Shown here piece after piece: positions 1-6,253 of a DNA stretch of 6,261 bases. Numbering within the stretch: position 1 is the stretch's first letter; each line of letters opens with the position of its first letter. Below the pieces are notes generated by a model. It saw nothing but the letters and a program-made list of their open reading frames with translations, did not search any database and was not told the origin of the DNA. The position numbers and the translations under genes are program-made. This DNA is from Methanomicrobiales archaeon (GTDB lineage Archaea > Halobacteriota > Methanomicrobia > Methanomicrobiales > Methanoculleaceae), in assembly GCA_019136335.1 (NCBI GenBank), contig JAGVUK010000314.1, forward strand, positions 1 to 6,261, in the 5' to 3' direction.

Positions 1-224
1 CAGGCCGAGAGCTGCCCGGCGGGGGTGCCGGCGTTCATCAGGGTCGGGGAGTTCGGGAGGAAGAGGAGCCGGGAGAGGAGCGAGAAGAACTCGCGGGACT
101 TTTCCGGGCCGCCGACGGCCCCGGCGACCCGGGTGAAGAGGGCGTCCGGCGTCTCGCCGGGGAGGAGGTAGCGGCTGTTGAGGAGGAGGCGGGCTTGCGG
201 GGAGAGCTCCATACCGGGAGTCAT
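1..224 (-). CDS. nrdJ: Adenosylcobalamin-dependent class II ribonucleotide reductase, N-terminal part (cut by window edge)
   Basis: I found this by translating the minus strand from the ATG at 224. The 74 visible codons begin MTPGMELSPQARLLLNSRYL and end in FLPNSPTLMNAGTPAGQLSA; the next codon starts TG at the window edge. Class II reductases carry the signature LPNSPTLMNAGT..GQLSAC, so the cut codon is almost certainly the conserved cysteine that takes part in substrate reduction. Arg12 to Leu21 (RLLLNSRYLL) and GETPDALFTRVA (23-34) also fit the family's start, where a helix precedes the ATP-cone-free core. The enzyme reduces ribonucleotides to deoxyribonucleotides in the cytoplasm using adenosylcobalamin as radical source. 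Met5 (position 212) is an alternative start: MELSP is a typical opening for the family, and the upstream AT-rich patch sits about the right distance for leaderless transcription there. The gene is divergent from cobQ. The family call is firm; the class II assignment rests on the N-terminal signature only, because the catalytic core is outside the window. Confidence 0.85.
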   Translation of the reverse strand, partial: MTPGMELSPQARLLLNSRYLLPGETPDALFTRVAGAVGGPEKSREFFSLLSRLLFLPNSPTLMNAGTPAGQLSA

Positions 225-271
225 GGACCCCCGCCCTTAATAACCCGTCGTGCCCAACCCTCCTGCCGGCA
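225..271. promoter_or_regulatory. Divergent promoter region between nrdJ and cobQ
   Basis: Only 47 bases separate the two divergent start codons. The one AT-rich patch is TTAATAA at 237-243, reading TTATTAA on the other strand, in otherwise GC-rich sequence. Its centre lies about 32 bases before the cobQ ATG and about 28 bases before nrdJ Met5. An archaeal TATA box centred near -26 would therefore give a very short leader for cobQ and a nearly leaderless nrdJ message starting at Met5. No good Shine-Dalgarno sequence precedes cobQ. A G-rich stretch (GGGCGGGGGT on the minus strand) precedes nrdJ Met1. Promoter function is inferred from position and composition. The patch is a weak match to the archaeal TATA consensus and no purine-rich BRE is obvious on the plus strand. 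The region is too short to hold a cobalamin riboswitch. Confidence 0.45.
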
Positions 272-1774
272 ATGTCTCTCATCGTCCTTGGAACAGCATC
301 CCACGTGGGAAAGAGCATGACGGTGGCGGCGCTCTGCCGTGCCCTCTACCGCCGCGGGATCCCGGTCGCGCCGTTCAAGTCCCAGAACATGAGCCTCAAC
401 TCCTACGTCACGGCCGACGGGAGCGAGATCGGGATCGCTCAGGCCGTCCAGGCCTTCGCTGCCGGGATCGAGCCCGAGGCCGATATGAACCCGGTCCTCC
501 TCAAACCGAAGGGGGACCGGACCTCACAGGTGGTGCTGCTCGGGCGGCCGTATAAGGATGTGCAGATACAGGACTACTACGCGGAGACCGATATGCTCCT
601 TGCGGAAGCCGTCTCGGCGTTTGAGCGGTTGCAGCGGCGCTTTGGGCACGTTGTGGTGGAAGGGGCCGGGGGAGCGGCGGAGGTGAACCTCTACGACCGC
701 GATATCGCAAACATCAGGCTCGCCCGGAGCCTCCGCCTCCCGATCGTCCTTGTCGCCGACATCGAGCGGGGCGGGGTCTTTGCGCAGGTCTACGGGACGC
801 TCGCCCTCCTCCCGGAGGATATCAGGCCGCTCGTCGCCGGGGTCATCGTCAACAAGTTCCGGGGCGACGCCGGGCTCTTCGCGTCGGGGGTAGAAAAACT
901 CGAGGACCTCACGGGAGTCCCGGTGCTCGGGGTGGTCCCTTACGCGGATATCCCCCTCCCGAGCGAGGACTCGCTCTCGCTTGCCGACAAGCGCGGGCAG
1001 GCGGCCGAAAGACCGATACGGATCGCCGTCGTCCGCCTCCCCCGGATAGCGAACTTCACCGACTTCGAACTCCTCGAGCGCTACGCGGCGGTGGACTACG
1101 TCCCGCCGGGAAGACCGCTTTCCGGCTACGACTGCATCATCCTCCCCGGGACGAAGAACACCGTGGAGGACCTCGCCGTGCTCAGCCGTGCCGGGACGGG
1201 GGAGGACCTCCGGCTCGCCCGGGAGCGGGGGGTCCCGGTCATCGGGATCTGCGGGGGCTACCAGATGCTCGGGAGCCGGATCGTCGATTCCGGGACCGAG
1301 TCGGGGACCCCCGGCGAGCACCCGGGGTTCGGTCTCCTCGACGTCGCCACCGCCTTCTCCGGCTACCGGAAGACGACGGTGCAGGTCCGGCGGCGGGCGA
1401 CCGGCCCCGGCCCCATCCTCTCGCAGATGGGGGAGGTGGACGGCTACGAGATCCACATGGGCGAGACGGAGCGGGGGAGCACTCCCGAGGCGTTTGCCGG
1501 CGAGGGAGCCGCGACCCCGGACGGCCTGGTCTTCGGGACCTACCTGCACGGCCTCTTCCGGAACCCGGGCGCCGTAAACGCCCTCCTCGCCTACCTCTCG
1601 GAGCGCCGGGGGGTGCCGTTTGCGCCGGTGACGGACGCAGGCGATGCCGCGGCCTACGATGCCCTGGCCCGGCACTTCGAGGAGCACGTGGATATGGATG
1701 CGATCATGGCGTGGTTTGGGGATGGCGCGGGGACGGGGCCCCGGTCCGCGCGTGGCCGCGAAGGTTGCAGGTAG
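272..1774 (+). CDS. cobQ: Cobyric acid synthase (CobQ/CbiP), glutamine-dependent
   Basis: This 500-residue protein has the usual length and full domain order for CobQ/CbiP. The family amidates side chains b, d, e and g of adenosylcobyrinic acid a,c-diamide, using glutamine and ATP, to give adenosylcobyric acid in cobamide synthesis. The N-terminal dethiobiotin-synthetase-like ATPase domain opens with GTASHVGKS (7-15) and continues with FKSQNMSLNSYVT. VVEGAGGAAEVNL and ERGGVFAQVYGTL follow, then the linker motifs PSEDSLSL and RLPRIANFTDFELL. The C-terminal class I glutamine amidotransferase domain has the nucleophile Cys327 in GICGGYQMLG, the YEIHMGET motif (His395) and the catalytic-type His426 in GTYLHGLF. 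The start fits the family's MSL-VLGTASHVGKS opening, although no ribosome site is visible, so translation may be leaderless. About 20 residues after the last conserved helix (from GDGAG) look like a poorly conserved tail. It is complete, with no frameshift or missing catalytic residue. cbiP is the synonym used for the anaerobic pathway. Confidence 0.96.
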   Translation: MSLIVLGTASHVGKSMTVAALCRALYRRGIPVAPFKSQNMSLNSYVTADGSEIGIAQAVQAFAAGIEPEADMNPVLLKPKGDRTSQVVLLGRPYKDVQIQDYYAETDMLLAEAVSAFERLQRRFGHVVVEGAGGAAEVNLYDRDIANIRLARSLRLPIVLVADIERGGVFAQVYGTLALLPEDIRPLVAGVIVNKFRGDAGLFASGVEKLEDLTGVPVLGVVPYADIPLPSEDSLSLADKRGQAAERPIRIAVVRLPRIANFTDFELLERYAAVDYVPPGRPLSGYDCIILPGTKNTVEDLAVLSRAGTGEDLRLARERGVPVIGICGGYQMLGSRIVDSGTESGTPGEHPGFGLLDVATAFSGYRKTTVQVRRRATGPGPILSQMGEVDGYEIHMGETERGSTPEAFAGEGAATPDGLVFGTYLHGLFRNPGAVNALLAYLSERRGVPFAPVTDAGDAAAYDALARHFEEHVDMDAIMAWFGDGAGTGPRSARGREGCR

Positions 1775-1873
1775 GGGTTGTTGCGGCGCCGGCGCGAGGG
1801 ATAACCGGTGCGGATAGCAGTACAGGCCCGCACGAAGCCACCAGGACGAAAGATCGGCTCAACCGGGGTTTTC

Positions 1874-1907
1874 CCGTGCTCCGTCACTCGCGCCTGACGG
1901 TGCCCGG
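1874..1907. repeat. Imperfect inverted repeat / stem-loop
   Basis: CCGTCA (1881-1886) and TGACGG (1895-1900) are exact inverted copies around an 8-base loop. The pairing continues outward past a T/T mismatch with GC/GC, then past a T/C mismatch with CCG/CGG, giving 11 pairs and two mismatches in all. No T tract follows on either strand, so a simple intrinsic terminator is not supported. It could be a transcript-end structure for cobQ, part of a small RNA, or a copy of a dispersed palindromic repeat. Confidence 0.5.
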
Positions 1908-1963
1908 ACTCCGCTCCCTCTCACGCTCCGGTTCTTAGCACCATCGCGTTCTCCAGAGCATCG

Positions 1964-1970
1964 AAAAAAA
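1964..1970 (-). terminator. Oligo-T terminator of the secretion operon
   Basis: Seven consecutive A on the plus strand read as T7 on the minus strand, 17 bases past the stop codon of the last operon gene. Archaeal RNA polymerase commonly ends at such U-rich tracts without needing a hairpin, and no strong hairpin is seen directly before it. It is the longest such run in this GC-rich stretch, so the assignment is reasonable though not proven. Confidence 0.6.
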
Positions 1971-1987
1971 GATCAGTCCCGGCCCTT

Positions 1988-3031
1988 TCAGATAAAGAAC
2001 CGGAACGCTATCCAGGCGATCAGGACCATGATCGCGGCGTACTTCAGCCCTGCAAGGACCCGGCCTTCGCCCATGATACCCGCCGCCAGCCCCGAGAAGA
2101 ACCCCTGGATCAGCGCCGAGTGGCAGAAGAGCCGGTTGTAGAGGAAGAGGTCCACGGTGCCCATGAACGTCTGGCTCGAACCGGATGCCGCGACCGCCTC
2201 GCCCGCCTCCGCCATCGTGGTGAGGAAGGTGCTCGAGAGCACCCCGATGACGAAGAGGAAGACGAAGAACGACATGACGATGATGATCATGTAGATCATC
2301 ATGCCGTTCCTCCGCTCCGACTTCAGGTTGAAGAACTCGTAGGCGTCGTGCGCCGCCGCCCGCAACACCTCGCTCACGTCGCCGCCCGCAGAACTCGCGT
2401 GGGCGATCAGGTCCACGCTCCGCTCGGCAAGCGGGGTGTTCACGGCCTTCCCGAACCGGCGGATGGCCTCCACGAACGGGACACCCCAGGACATCTCGGT
2501 GTCGAGCTTGCGGATGTGCGGCGTCAGCGCCCCGTACTCGCCCTCCGAGACGATATGGATGGCGTGCGGGAGTGTCATACCCGAGTCGTTCATCCCGGCC
2601 ACGTCCCGGAAGAAGTTCGGGAGCGATGCCTCGATGCTCGATACCCGGAGCGCCTCCTTGAGGTCGAGGGCCGCAAGCGGAACGATGGCGATGAGGAGCG
2701 CAAAGACGAAGACGTCGTCGATCATCGTCGTCGTGAAGAGGACGCCGAAACCGTACGACATCACCAGGCTCGCGAACCCGCCGATGAGGAGGAGAAGCGC
2801 AACCGGGACGGATATGAAGAGGACGGTGAAGGGCTCCTCCATCATCACCCGGAGCGGGTGCTTGACGAACCGGTAGAACCCTTCCTGGTACTTCCGCCAG
2901 TTCTCGATCCGCGAAAAGATCTCCCGCTCCTGCTCCTCGAACGGGTCGTGCGCCGGAATCTCCTCCGCCGCGACGCCGCCCCCGGATCGGTTCCTGTTGA
3001 GAAAATCGTCAAAGATCTCTTTGAATCCCAT
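1988..3031 (-). CDS. Type II/IV secretion platform protein, T2SSF domain (second of a tandem pair; FlaJ/TadC-like)
   Basis: This 347-residue polytopic membrane protein has the features of the GspF/FlaJ/TadC family, which forms the membrane platform that the secretion ATPase turns to assemble type IV filaments. After an acidic cytoplasmic N-terminus come membrane segments at about 68-93 and 104-124. A cytoplasmic T2SSF helical domain follows at about 135-240 (SLPNFFRDVAGMNDSGMTLP, then LIAHASSAGGDVSEVLRAAA), then segments at about 243-267, 302-320 and 329-347. The ending GLAAGIMGEGRVLAGLKYA resembles the conserved C-terminal motif of archaeal FlaJ-type proteins. At this length it holds one T2SSF domain, about half the domain content of a full FlaJ/ArlJ. 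It is the last gene of the operon, one base after the previous stop and with a strong ribosome site. The platform role is well supported; which filament it serves is not shown. Confidence 0.88.
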   Translation of the reverse strand: MGFKEIFDDFLNRNRSGGGVAAEEIPAHDPFEEQEREIFSRIENWRKYQEGFYRFVKHPLRVMMEEPFTVLFISVPVALLLLIGGFASLVMSYGFGVLFTTTMIDDVFVFALLIAIVPLAALDLKEALRVSSIEASLPNFFRDVAGMNDSGMTLPHAIHIVSEGEYGALTPHIRKLDTEMSWGVPFVEAIRRFGKAVNTPLAERSVDLIAHASSAGGDVSEVLRAAAHDAYEFFNLKSERRNGMMIYMIIIVMSFFVFLFVIGVLSSTFLTTMAEAGEAVAASGSSQTFMGTVDLFLYNRLFCHSALIQGFFSGLAAGIMGEGRVLAGLKYAAIMVLIAWIAFRFFI

Positions 3032-3032
3032 A

Positions 3033-3956
3033 TCACACCTCCGGGGTCATGGAGCTGATCAGAATGACGAACATGATGCTCCCGAACGGGACGATCAGGT
3101 AGATGATGATGTAGAGGAAGAACGGGTTTGCGTCGCCCGAGAGGATCGTCATCACCGACTGCAGGATGATCAGAAAGAGCATGCCGGCAACCATCGCGGT
3201 GACGTACGACTCCGCGATCAGGCCGAGCGTCTCAAGGAACGTCTTCTGCTGCTGGTTGTTCTCGAGCGTATACTGGTGGGCCTTGGCACGGAAGTACTCC
3301 GTAAGGTTGCTCCCGCTCGATATGCTTGCAACCGCCCCCTGCAGGAACTCCCGCATCCGCTCGCTCGGCGTCGCCTGCGAGACCGTCCGCAGGGCGTCAA
3401 GGAGATCCTTCCCGAAGAAATCCGTCTCCCGGGAGACGTAGCGCGCTTCAACAGCACTCTCGCCGTATATCTTGCTCTGGCCGAGCAGCCGGAAGACCTC
3501 GTCGGGGGTGATCCCGGCCGAGGACATCGCGGTGACGTAGTTGATGGCATAGGGCAGGGTGGCGTCGATGTTCCGGCGGCGCTCGCCGGCCCGTATGCCG
3601 GGGTAGAGGAGGAAGATCAGGTAGGTTATCCCCCCGAAGACCAGGAGCGAGAGGAGCGTGATGATGACGGTGCCGAGCAGGAGTTTGTAGTCGTTTAACG
3701 CGTAGAAGATCTCCGGGACCGCGCCGTGGTAGGAGATCATCTCGGGGACCCGGATGATGTAGGTCAGAAGGCCGATGAACACCGCGGCGACCAGCCCCAC
3801 GGCGATCGAGGAGACGTAAGCGGTCGCAAGGTAGGCCTCAAACGGCGTATTCATCCGGGCTCCCGTCAGGTCGTTTCTCAGGCTGACAAAGTCCCCCCGC
3901 TTCTCCTTCAGGTCCCGGCCGATCAGGTTGAAACAGAACCGTTCATACCCGTTCAT
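3033..3956 (-). CDS. Type II/IV secretion platform protein, T2SSF domain (first of a tandem pair; TadB/FlaJ-like)
   Basis: This 307-residue membrane protein belongs to the GspF/FlaJ/Tad platform family. Membrane segments are seen at about 43-69 and 92-118. A cytoplasmic T2SSF domain follows at about 127-245: RRRNIDATLPYAINYVTAMS, then SAGITPDEVFRLLGQ, then the second helical half FLQGAVASISSGSNLTEYFR. Two more segments lie at about 246-271 and 279-302. It has one T2SSF domain and four predicted membrane helices, so it probably works as a heteromer with the next protein, as TadB and TadC do in Tad pili and as paired platform proteins do in Epd-type archaeal pili. Its ATG overlaps the ATPase stop in the sequence ATGA, and GGAGGGGG lies about 7-14 bases upstream, so translation is probably coupled. 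The family call is secure; the pairing is inferred from the tandem arrangement. Confidence 0.88.
   Translation of the reverse strand: MNGYERFCFNLIGRDLKEKRGDFVSLRNDLTGARMNTPFEAYLATAYVSSIAVGLVAAVFIGLLTYIIRVPEMISYHGAVPEIFYALNDYKLLLGTVIITLLSLLVFGGITYLIFLLYPGIRAGERRRNIDATLPYAINYVTAMSSAGITPDEVFRLLGQSKIYGESAVEARYVSRETDFFGKDLLDALRTVSQATPSERMREFLQGAVASISSGSNLTEYFRAKAHQYTLENNQQQKTFLETLGLIAESYVTAMVAGMLFLIILQSVMTILSGDANPFFLYIIIYLIVPFGSIMFVILISSMTPEV
3036..3042 (-). promoter_or_regulatory. Strong Shine-Dalgarno site for the second platform gene
   Basis: The minus strand reads GGAGGTG, ending four bases before the ATG at 3031 and lying across the end of the preceding gene (stop at 3033-3035). This near-perfect site fixes the start of the downstream protein and suggests strong independent or coupled initiation inside the operon. 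Confidence 0.8.
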
Positions 3957-6253
3957 GCCGAGGCCCCCTCCCCGTAGAGGTCGGTGCGCACCCGCTGGAT
4001 GACCGACTCCGGGTCCCGGAAGTAGGAGACCAGGATCTTGCTCACGTCACGGAAGTGGCGGATCTTCTTGATGCGCATCCATTCGAGCACCTCCTGCCGC
4101 CGTTTCAGCTCTTCGCGCATCCGCTCCTCGCTCCAGCCCCGGTCCTCCATGATCTGTTCGAGGATGTAGGACTTGCCGGAGTAACGGATCTCGTCGGTCG
4201 CCGGGTGCCACCGGAAGACCTCGTTCGTGATCAGCTCGTTCGTCCGGGGATCGATATCCAGGATCTCGATGAGCTGCTTGTTGCGCCGGATCCGCTGGCC
4301 GCCCACCCGGGCCTGCACCTGGATGGACATCAGGGAGAGCGCCGAGAGCATGTTCCTCGGCACGTTGATGGGCGGGTTTTCCAGGCGGTGGACGGCGCTC
4401 GCCACCGAGTCGGCGTGCATCGTCGCGTAGGTGACGTGTCCGGTGCTCATCGCCTGAAAGAGGGTCAACGCCTCGCGGCCGCGGACCTCGCCGACCAGGA
4501 TGTACTCGGGGCGCTGCCGGAGGGCGGCACGCAGGAGTTCATACATATCGATCTCGCCCCGCCCGTCCTGCGAGAACGAGTCGCGGGTGATGCTCGGGAT
4601 CCAGTTCGGGTGGGGGAGTTTCAGCTCCCGGGTATCCTCAAGCGTCACGATCTTTGCAAGCGGCGGGATGAAGAGCGATATGGCGTTCAACGTCGTCGTC
4701 TTCCCCGATGCCGTCCCGCCGGCGAAGATGCAGGACTTGGCGTTCTCGACCGCAAGCCAGAGGAAGGCGATACCGAGCGGCGAGAAGGTGTGCCACTCGA
4801 TGAGATCCGTCGGCGTGATCGGCTCCTCGCGGAACTTGCGGATCGTGAACGTCGAGCCGTGAGCGGTCACCTCTGCCCCGAGCGTCATCTGGATACGCGA
4901 CCCGTCGCTCATCGTGGCATCCAGCATCGGTTCGGCGATCGATATGTATTTCCCGGCCCGCTGCGCGAGTTTCGTGACGAATGAATCGAGTTCCCCGGCG
5001 TCCCGGTAGATCAGGCTTGTCTTCATCGATTCATACGTCGTGTGGTAGACGAAGATCGGGCTGTTCACGCCGTCGCAGGATATATCCTCGATGTACTTGT
5101 CGTGCATCACCGGGTCGATCAGACCGTCGCCGAGGAACTCCTTCTCCACGTAATAGAGGATCTTCTCCCGCCCGGACGGGAGAAGGCGGATCCCGTAGTC
5201 GGCGATGATCGTGTTTGCCGATTCCCGGAGCGCCTTCCTCGCCGCATCGCGGGTGAGGTCGCGGGTGGTGATGTTGAGCGTCTCAAAGAGGCGCTCCTTG
5301 ATCTCCGAGAGAAGTTCCTGCTCCCCGGGCGTGAGCGCGGGCTCGAGGACGTGGTAGGTATACTCGTGGGTTGTGCCGTCGTAGGTCACCCGGACGTAGG
5401 CATACGGTTCGTTCACCGGGTAGAGCTCGATCTCCTCCAGTCCCGGTGTCGACCGCATCGAGAGATCGACAAGCGGCCCGTGGAGCGCGGGGTTGTACTC
5501 CTCGATCACCTCCCCGACGGTCGGGTGGAACTTTTTGAGGAACCCGAACCGGGACTGCGTCTCCGCTTCTGCCGGGGCCGCGACCTCTGCCGCGGCAAGC
5601 GCGGTGGAGGTGAAAGCCCTGGCAAAGAGGTCGTCGAACTCCGACACGACCCGGGCGTTGTCGACGAAGTCGAACTGGTGCTCGCTGCGGTTGATGTTCA
5701 ACTCCTCGACCGCGAACGTTGCGCTCTTTGGGAGGATCAGGTCTGCCAGGTTCCCGAGCTCCTCGACCGAGACCACGCCGGCATCCATCTCTTCGTCCGG
5801 TTCGGGTTCATCGGGGCCGGATGCGCCGGCCTCCTTCCACCCCTTCACCCGGTTGAGGAGACCGAAGGATTCGTGGCGCCCCGGCGGCGGGGCCGGCACT
5901 GCAGGCTCCGCCCCGATCTCCTCCTCCGCCGCCGGCGGGGAGGATGTCCGGGCCACCGAGTCGATGAGCGAACGGATGCCCGCTCTCTTTGGCGCCGGCA
6001 CGGGAGGGGAGACCGCCACCTCGTCCGGCTCGGCGGCGTCCGGGACGGTCTCGTCCCGGATCTCCTCTTCATCGGACCGCATCGCCGGAGCGGAACCCTG
6101 CGGCTCCGCCAGGGTATCCCCGTTGTCGGAACCCGGGTCCCCGGATTGTGTAAGAAGATTCCTGACCGCTGCTATCAATTCACGCTCTTCATCCTCATTT
6201 GCTCGCATCCTCTGTGCCCCCAATATCAACACACGTTTCCACCTGAGGTTCAT
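3953..6253 (-). CDS. Type II/IV secretion system ATPase, archaeal FlaI/TadA/GspE family, with long acidic N-terminal extension
   Basis: This 766-residue protein is the hexameric motor ATPase that powers assembly of an archaeal type IV filament from the cytoplasmic face. The core starts near residue 250 (EEYNPALHGPLVD) and holds the family's N-terminal domain, including EFLGDGLIDPVMHDKYIEDI (372-391). The RecA-like domain has Walker A GGTASGKT (512-519, Lys518), the Asp box TLEDTRELKLPHPNW (537-551), Walker B ILVGEVRG (585-592, Glu589) and the His box STGHVTYATMHA (603-614). All catalytic elements are intact. The first ~250 residues are a low-complexity, acidic and Pro/Ala-rich extension broken by short basic-hydrophobic segments, which makes the protein longer than typical FlaI (about 550). 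The frame stays open to the window edge, so the start is uncertain: Met1 (6253) has no visible ribosome site, while Met16 (6208, MRANEDEEREL) has GGGGG eight bases upstream. It heads an operon with two platform genes. Confidence 0.93.
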   Translation of the reverse strand: MNLRWKRVLILGAQRMRANEDEERELIAAVRNLLTQSGDPGSDNGDTLAEPQGSAPAMRSDEEEIRDETVPDAAEPDEVAVSPPVPAPKRAGIRSLIDSVARTSSPPAAEEEIGAEPAVPAPPPGRHESFGLLNRVKGWKEAGASGPDEPEPDEEMDAGVVSVEELGNLADLILPKSATFAVEELNINRSEHQFDFVDNARVVSEFDDLFARAFTSTALAAAEVAAPAEAETQSRFGFLKKFHPTVGEVIEEYNPALHGPLVDLSMRSTPGLEEIELYPVNEPYAYVRVTYDGTTHEYTYHVLEPALTPGEQELLSEIKERLFETLNITTRDLTRDAARKALRESANTIIADYGIRLLPSGREKILYYVEKEFLGDGLIDPVMHDKYIEDISCDGVNSPIFVYHTTYESMKTSLIYRDAGELDSFVTKLAQRAGKYISIAEPMLDATMSDGSRIQMTLGAEVTAHGSTFTIRKFREEPITPTDLIEWHTFSPLGIAFLWLAVENAKSCIFAGGTASGKTTTLNAISLFIPPLAKIVTLEDTRELKLPHPNWIPSITRDSFSQDGRGEIDMYELLRAALRQRPEYILVGEVRGREALTLFQAMSTGHVTYATMHADSVASAVHRLENPPINVPRNMLSALSLMSIQVQARVGGQRIRRNKQLIEILDIDPRTNELITNEVFRWHPATDEIRYSGKSYILEQIMEDRGWSEERMREELKRRQEVLEWMRIKKIRHFRDVSKILVSYFRDPESVIQRVRTDLYGEGASA
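3964..3971 (-). promoter_or_regulatory. Ribosome binding site for the first platform gene, inside the ATPase 3' end
   Basis: The minus strand reads GGAGGGGG, ending seven bases before the ATG at 3956. It lies within the last codons of the ATPase gene. Together with the ATGA stop/start overlap this supports the chosen start and points to coupled translation of motor and platform. Confidence 0.6.

Larger units (their letters stand above)
1775..1987. other. Convergent intergenic region between cobQ and the secretion operon
   Basis: These 213 bases lie between two convergent stop codons. They hold a perfect 10-base palindrome, GCGCCGGCGC, at 1786-1795; an inverted repeat pairing GTGCGG (1808-1813) with CCGCAC (1828-1833); a longer imperfect stem-loop at 1874-1907; and an oligo-T terminator on the minus strand at 1964-1970. 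The plus strand has only a T4 run (1869-1872), so cobQ has no clear intrinsic terminator. A 77-codon minus-strand frame with a GTG start runs from 1887 back into cobQ, but its Arg/Pro-rich product and lack of a ribosome site make it unconvincing. Overall this looks like non-coding spacer with several small inverted repeats. Confidence 0.55.

Noticed and set aside
225..271. Cobalamin riboswitch upstream of cobQ or nrdJ
   Set aside because: Only 47 bases are available, far too few for a cobalamin riboswitch, and no B12-box-like sequence is seen.
524..1687. Long minus-strand open frame opposite cobQ
   Set aside because: It is antisense to a gene with complete catalytic motifs. Its product is Arg/Pro/Glu-rich with no recognisable domain, as expected for a shadow frame in GC-rich DNA.
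1864..1876. CGGG-GTTTT-CCCG mini-hairpin as a cobQ terminator
   Set aside because: The stem is only four pairs, the T run is in the loop rather than after the stem, and it competes with the larger stem-loop at 1874-1907.
1654..1887. 77-codon minus-strand frame (GTG start) between cobQ and the operon
   Set aside because: It overlaps the cobQ 3' end by about 120 bases, has an Arg/Pro-rich product, no ribosome site and no recognisable motif. It may be a trace of a repeated intergenic sequence, but it is not a supported gene.
2120..3058. Plus-strand open frame opposite the second platform gene
   Set aside because: The product is a highly charged Arg/Glu/His/Asp-rich sequence typical of the complement of a membrane protein gene. 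The minus-strand frame has membrane segments, a family motif and a strong ribosome site.
4055..4984. Plus-strand open frame opposite the ATPase core
   Set aside because: It lies antisense to the Walker A, Walker B and His-box region of an intact ATPase and shows no domain of its own.
1988..6253. Archaellum (fla/arl) operon
   Set aside because: The platform is split into two half-size proteins, and no archaellin, FlaH/ArlH or other accessory genes are visible. An Epd/Tad-like pilus machine fits better, although the ATPase alone would be compatible with either.
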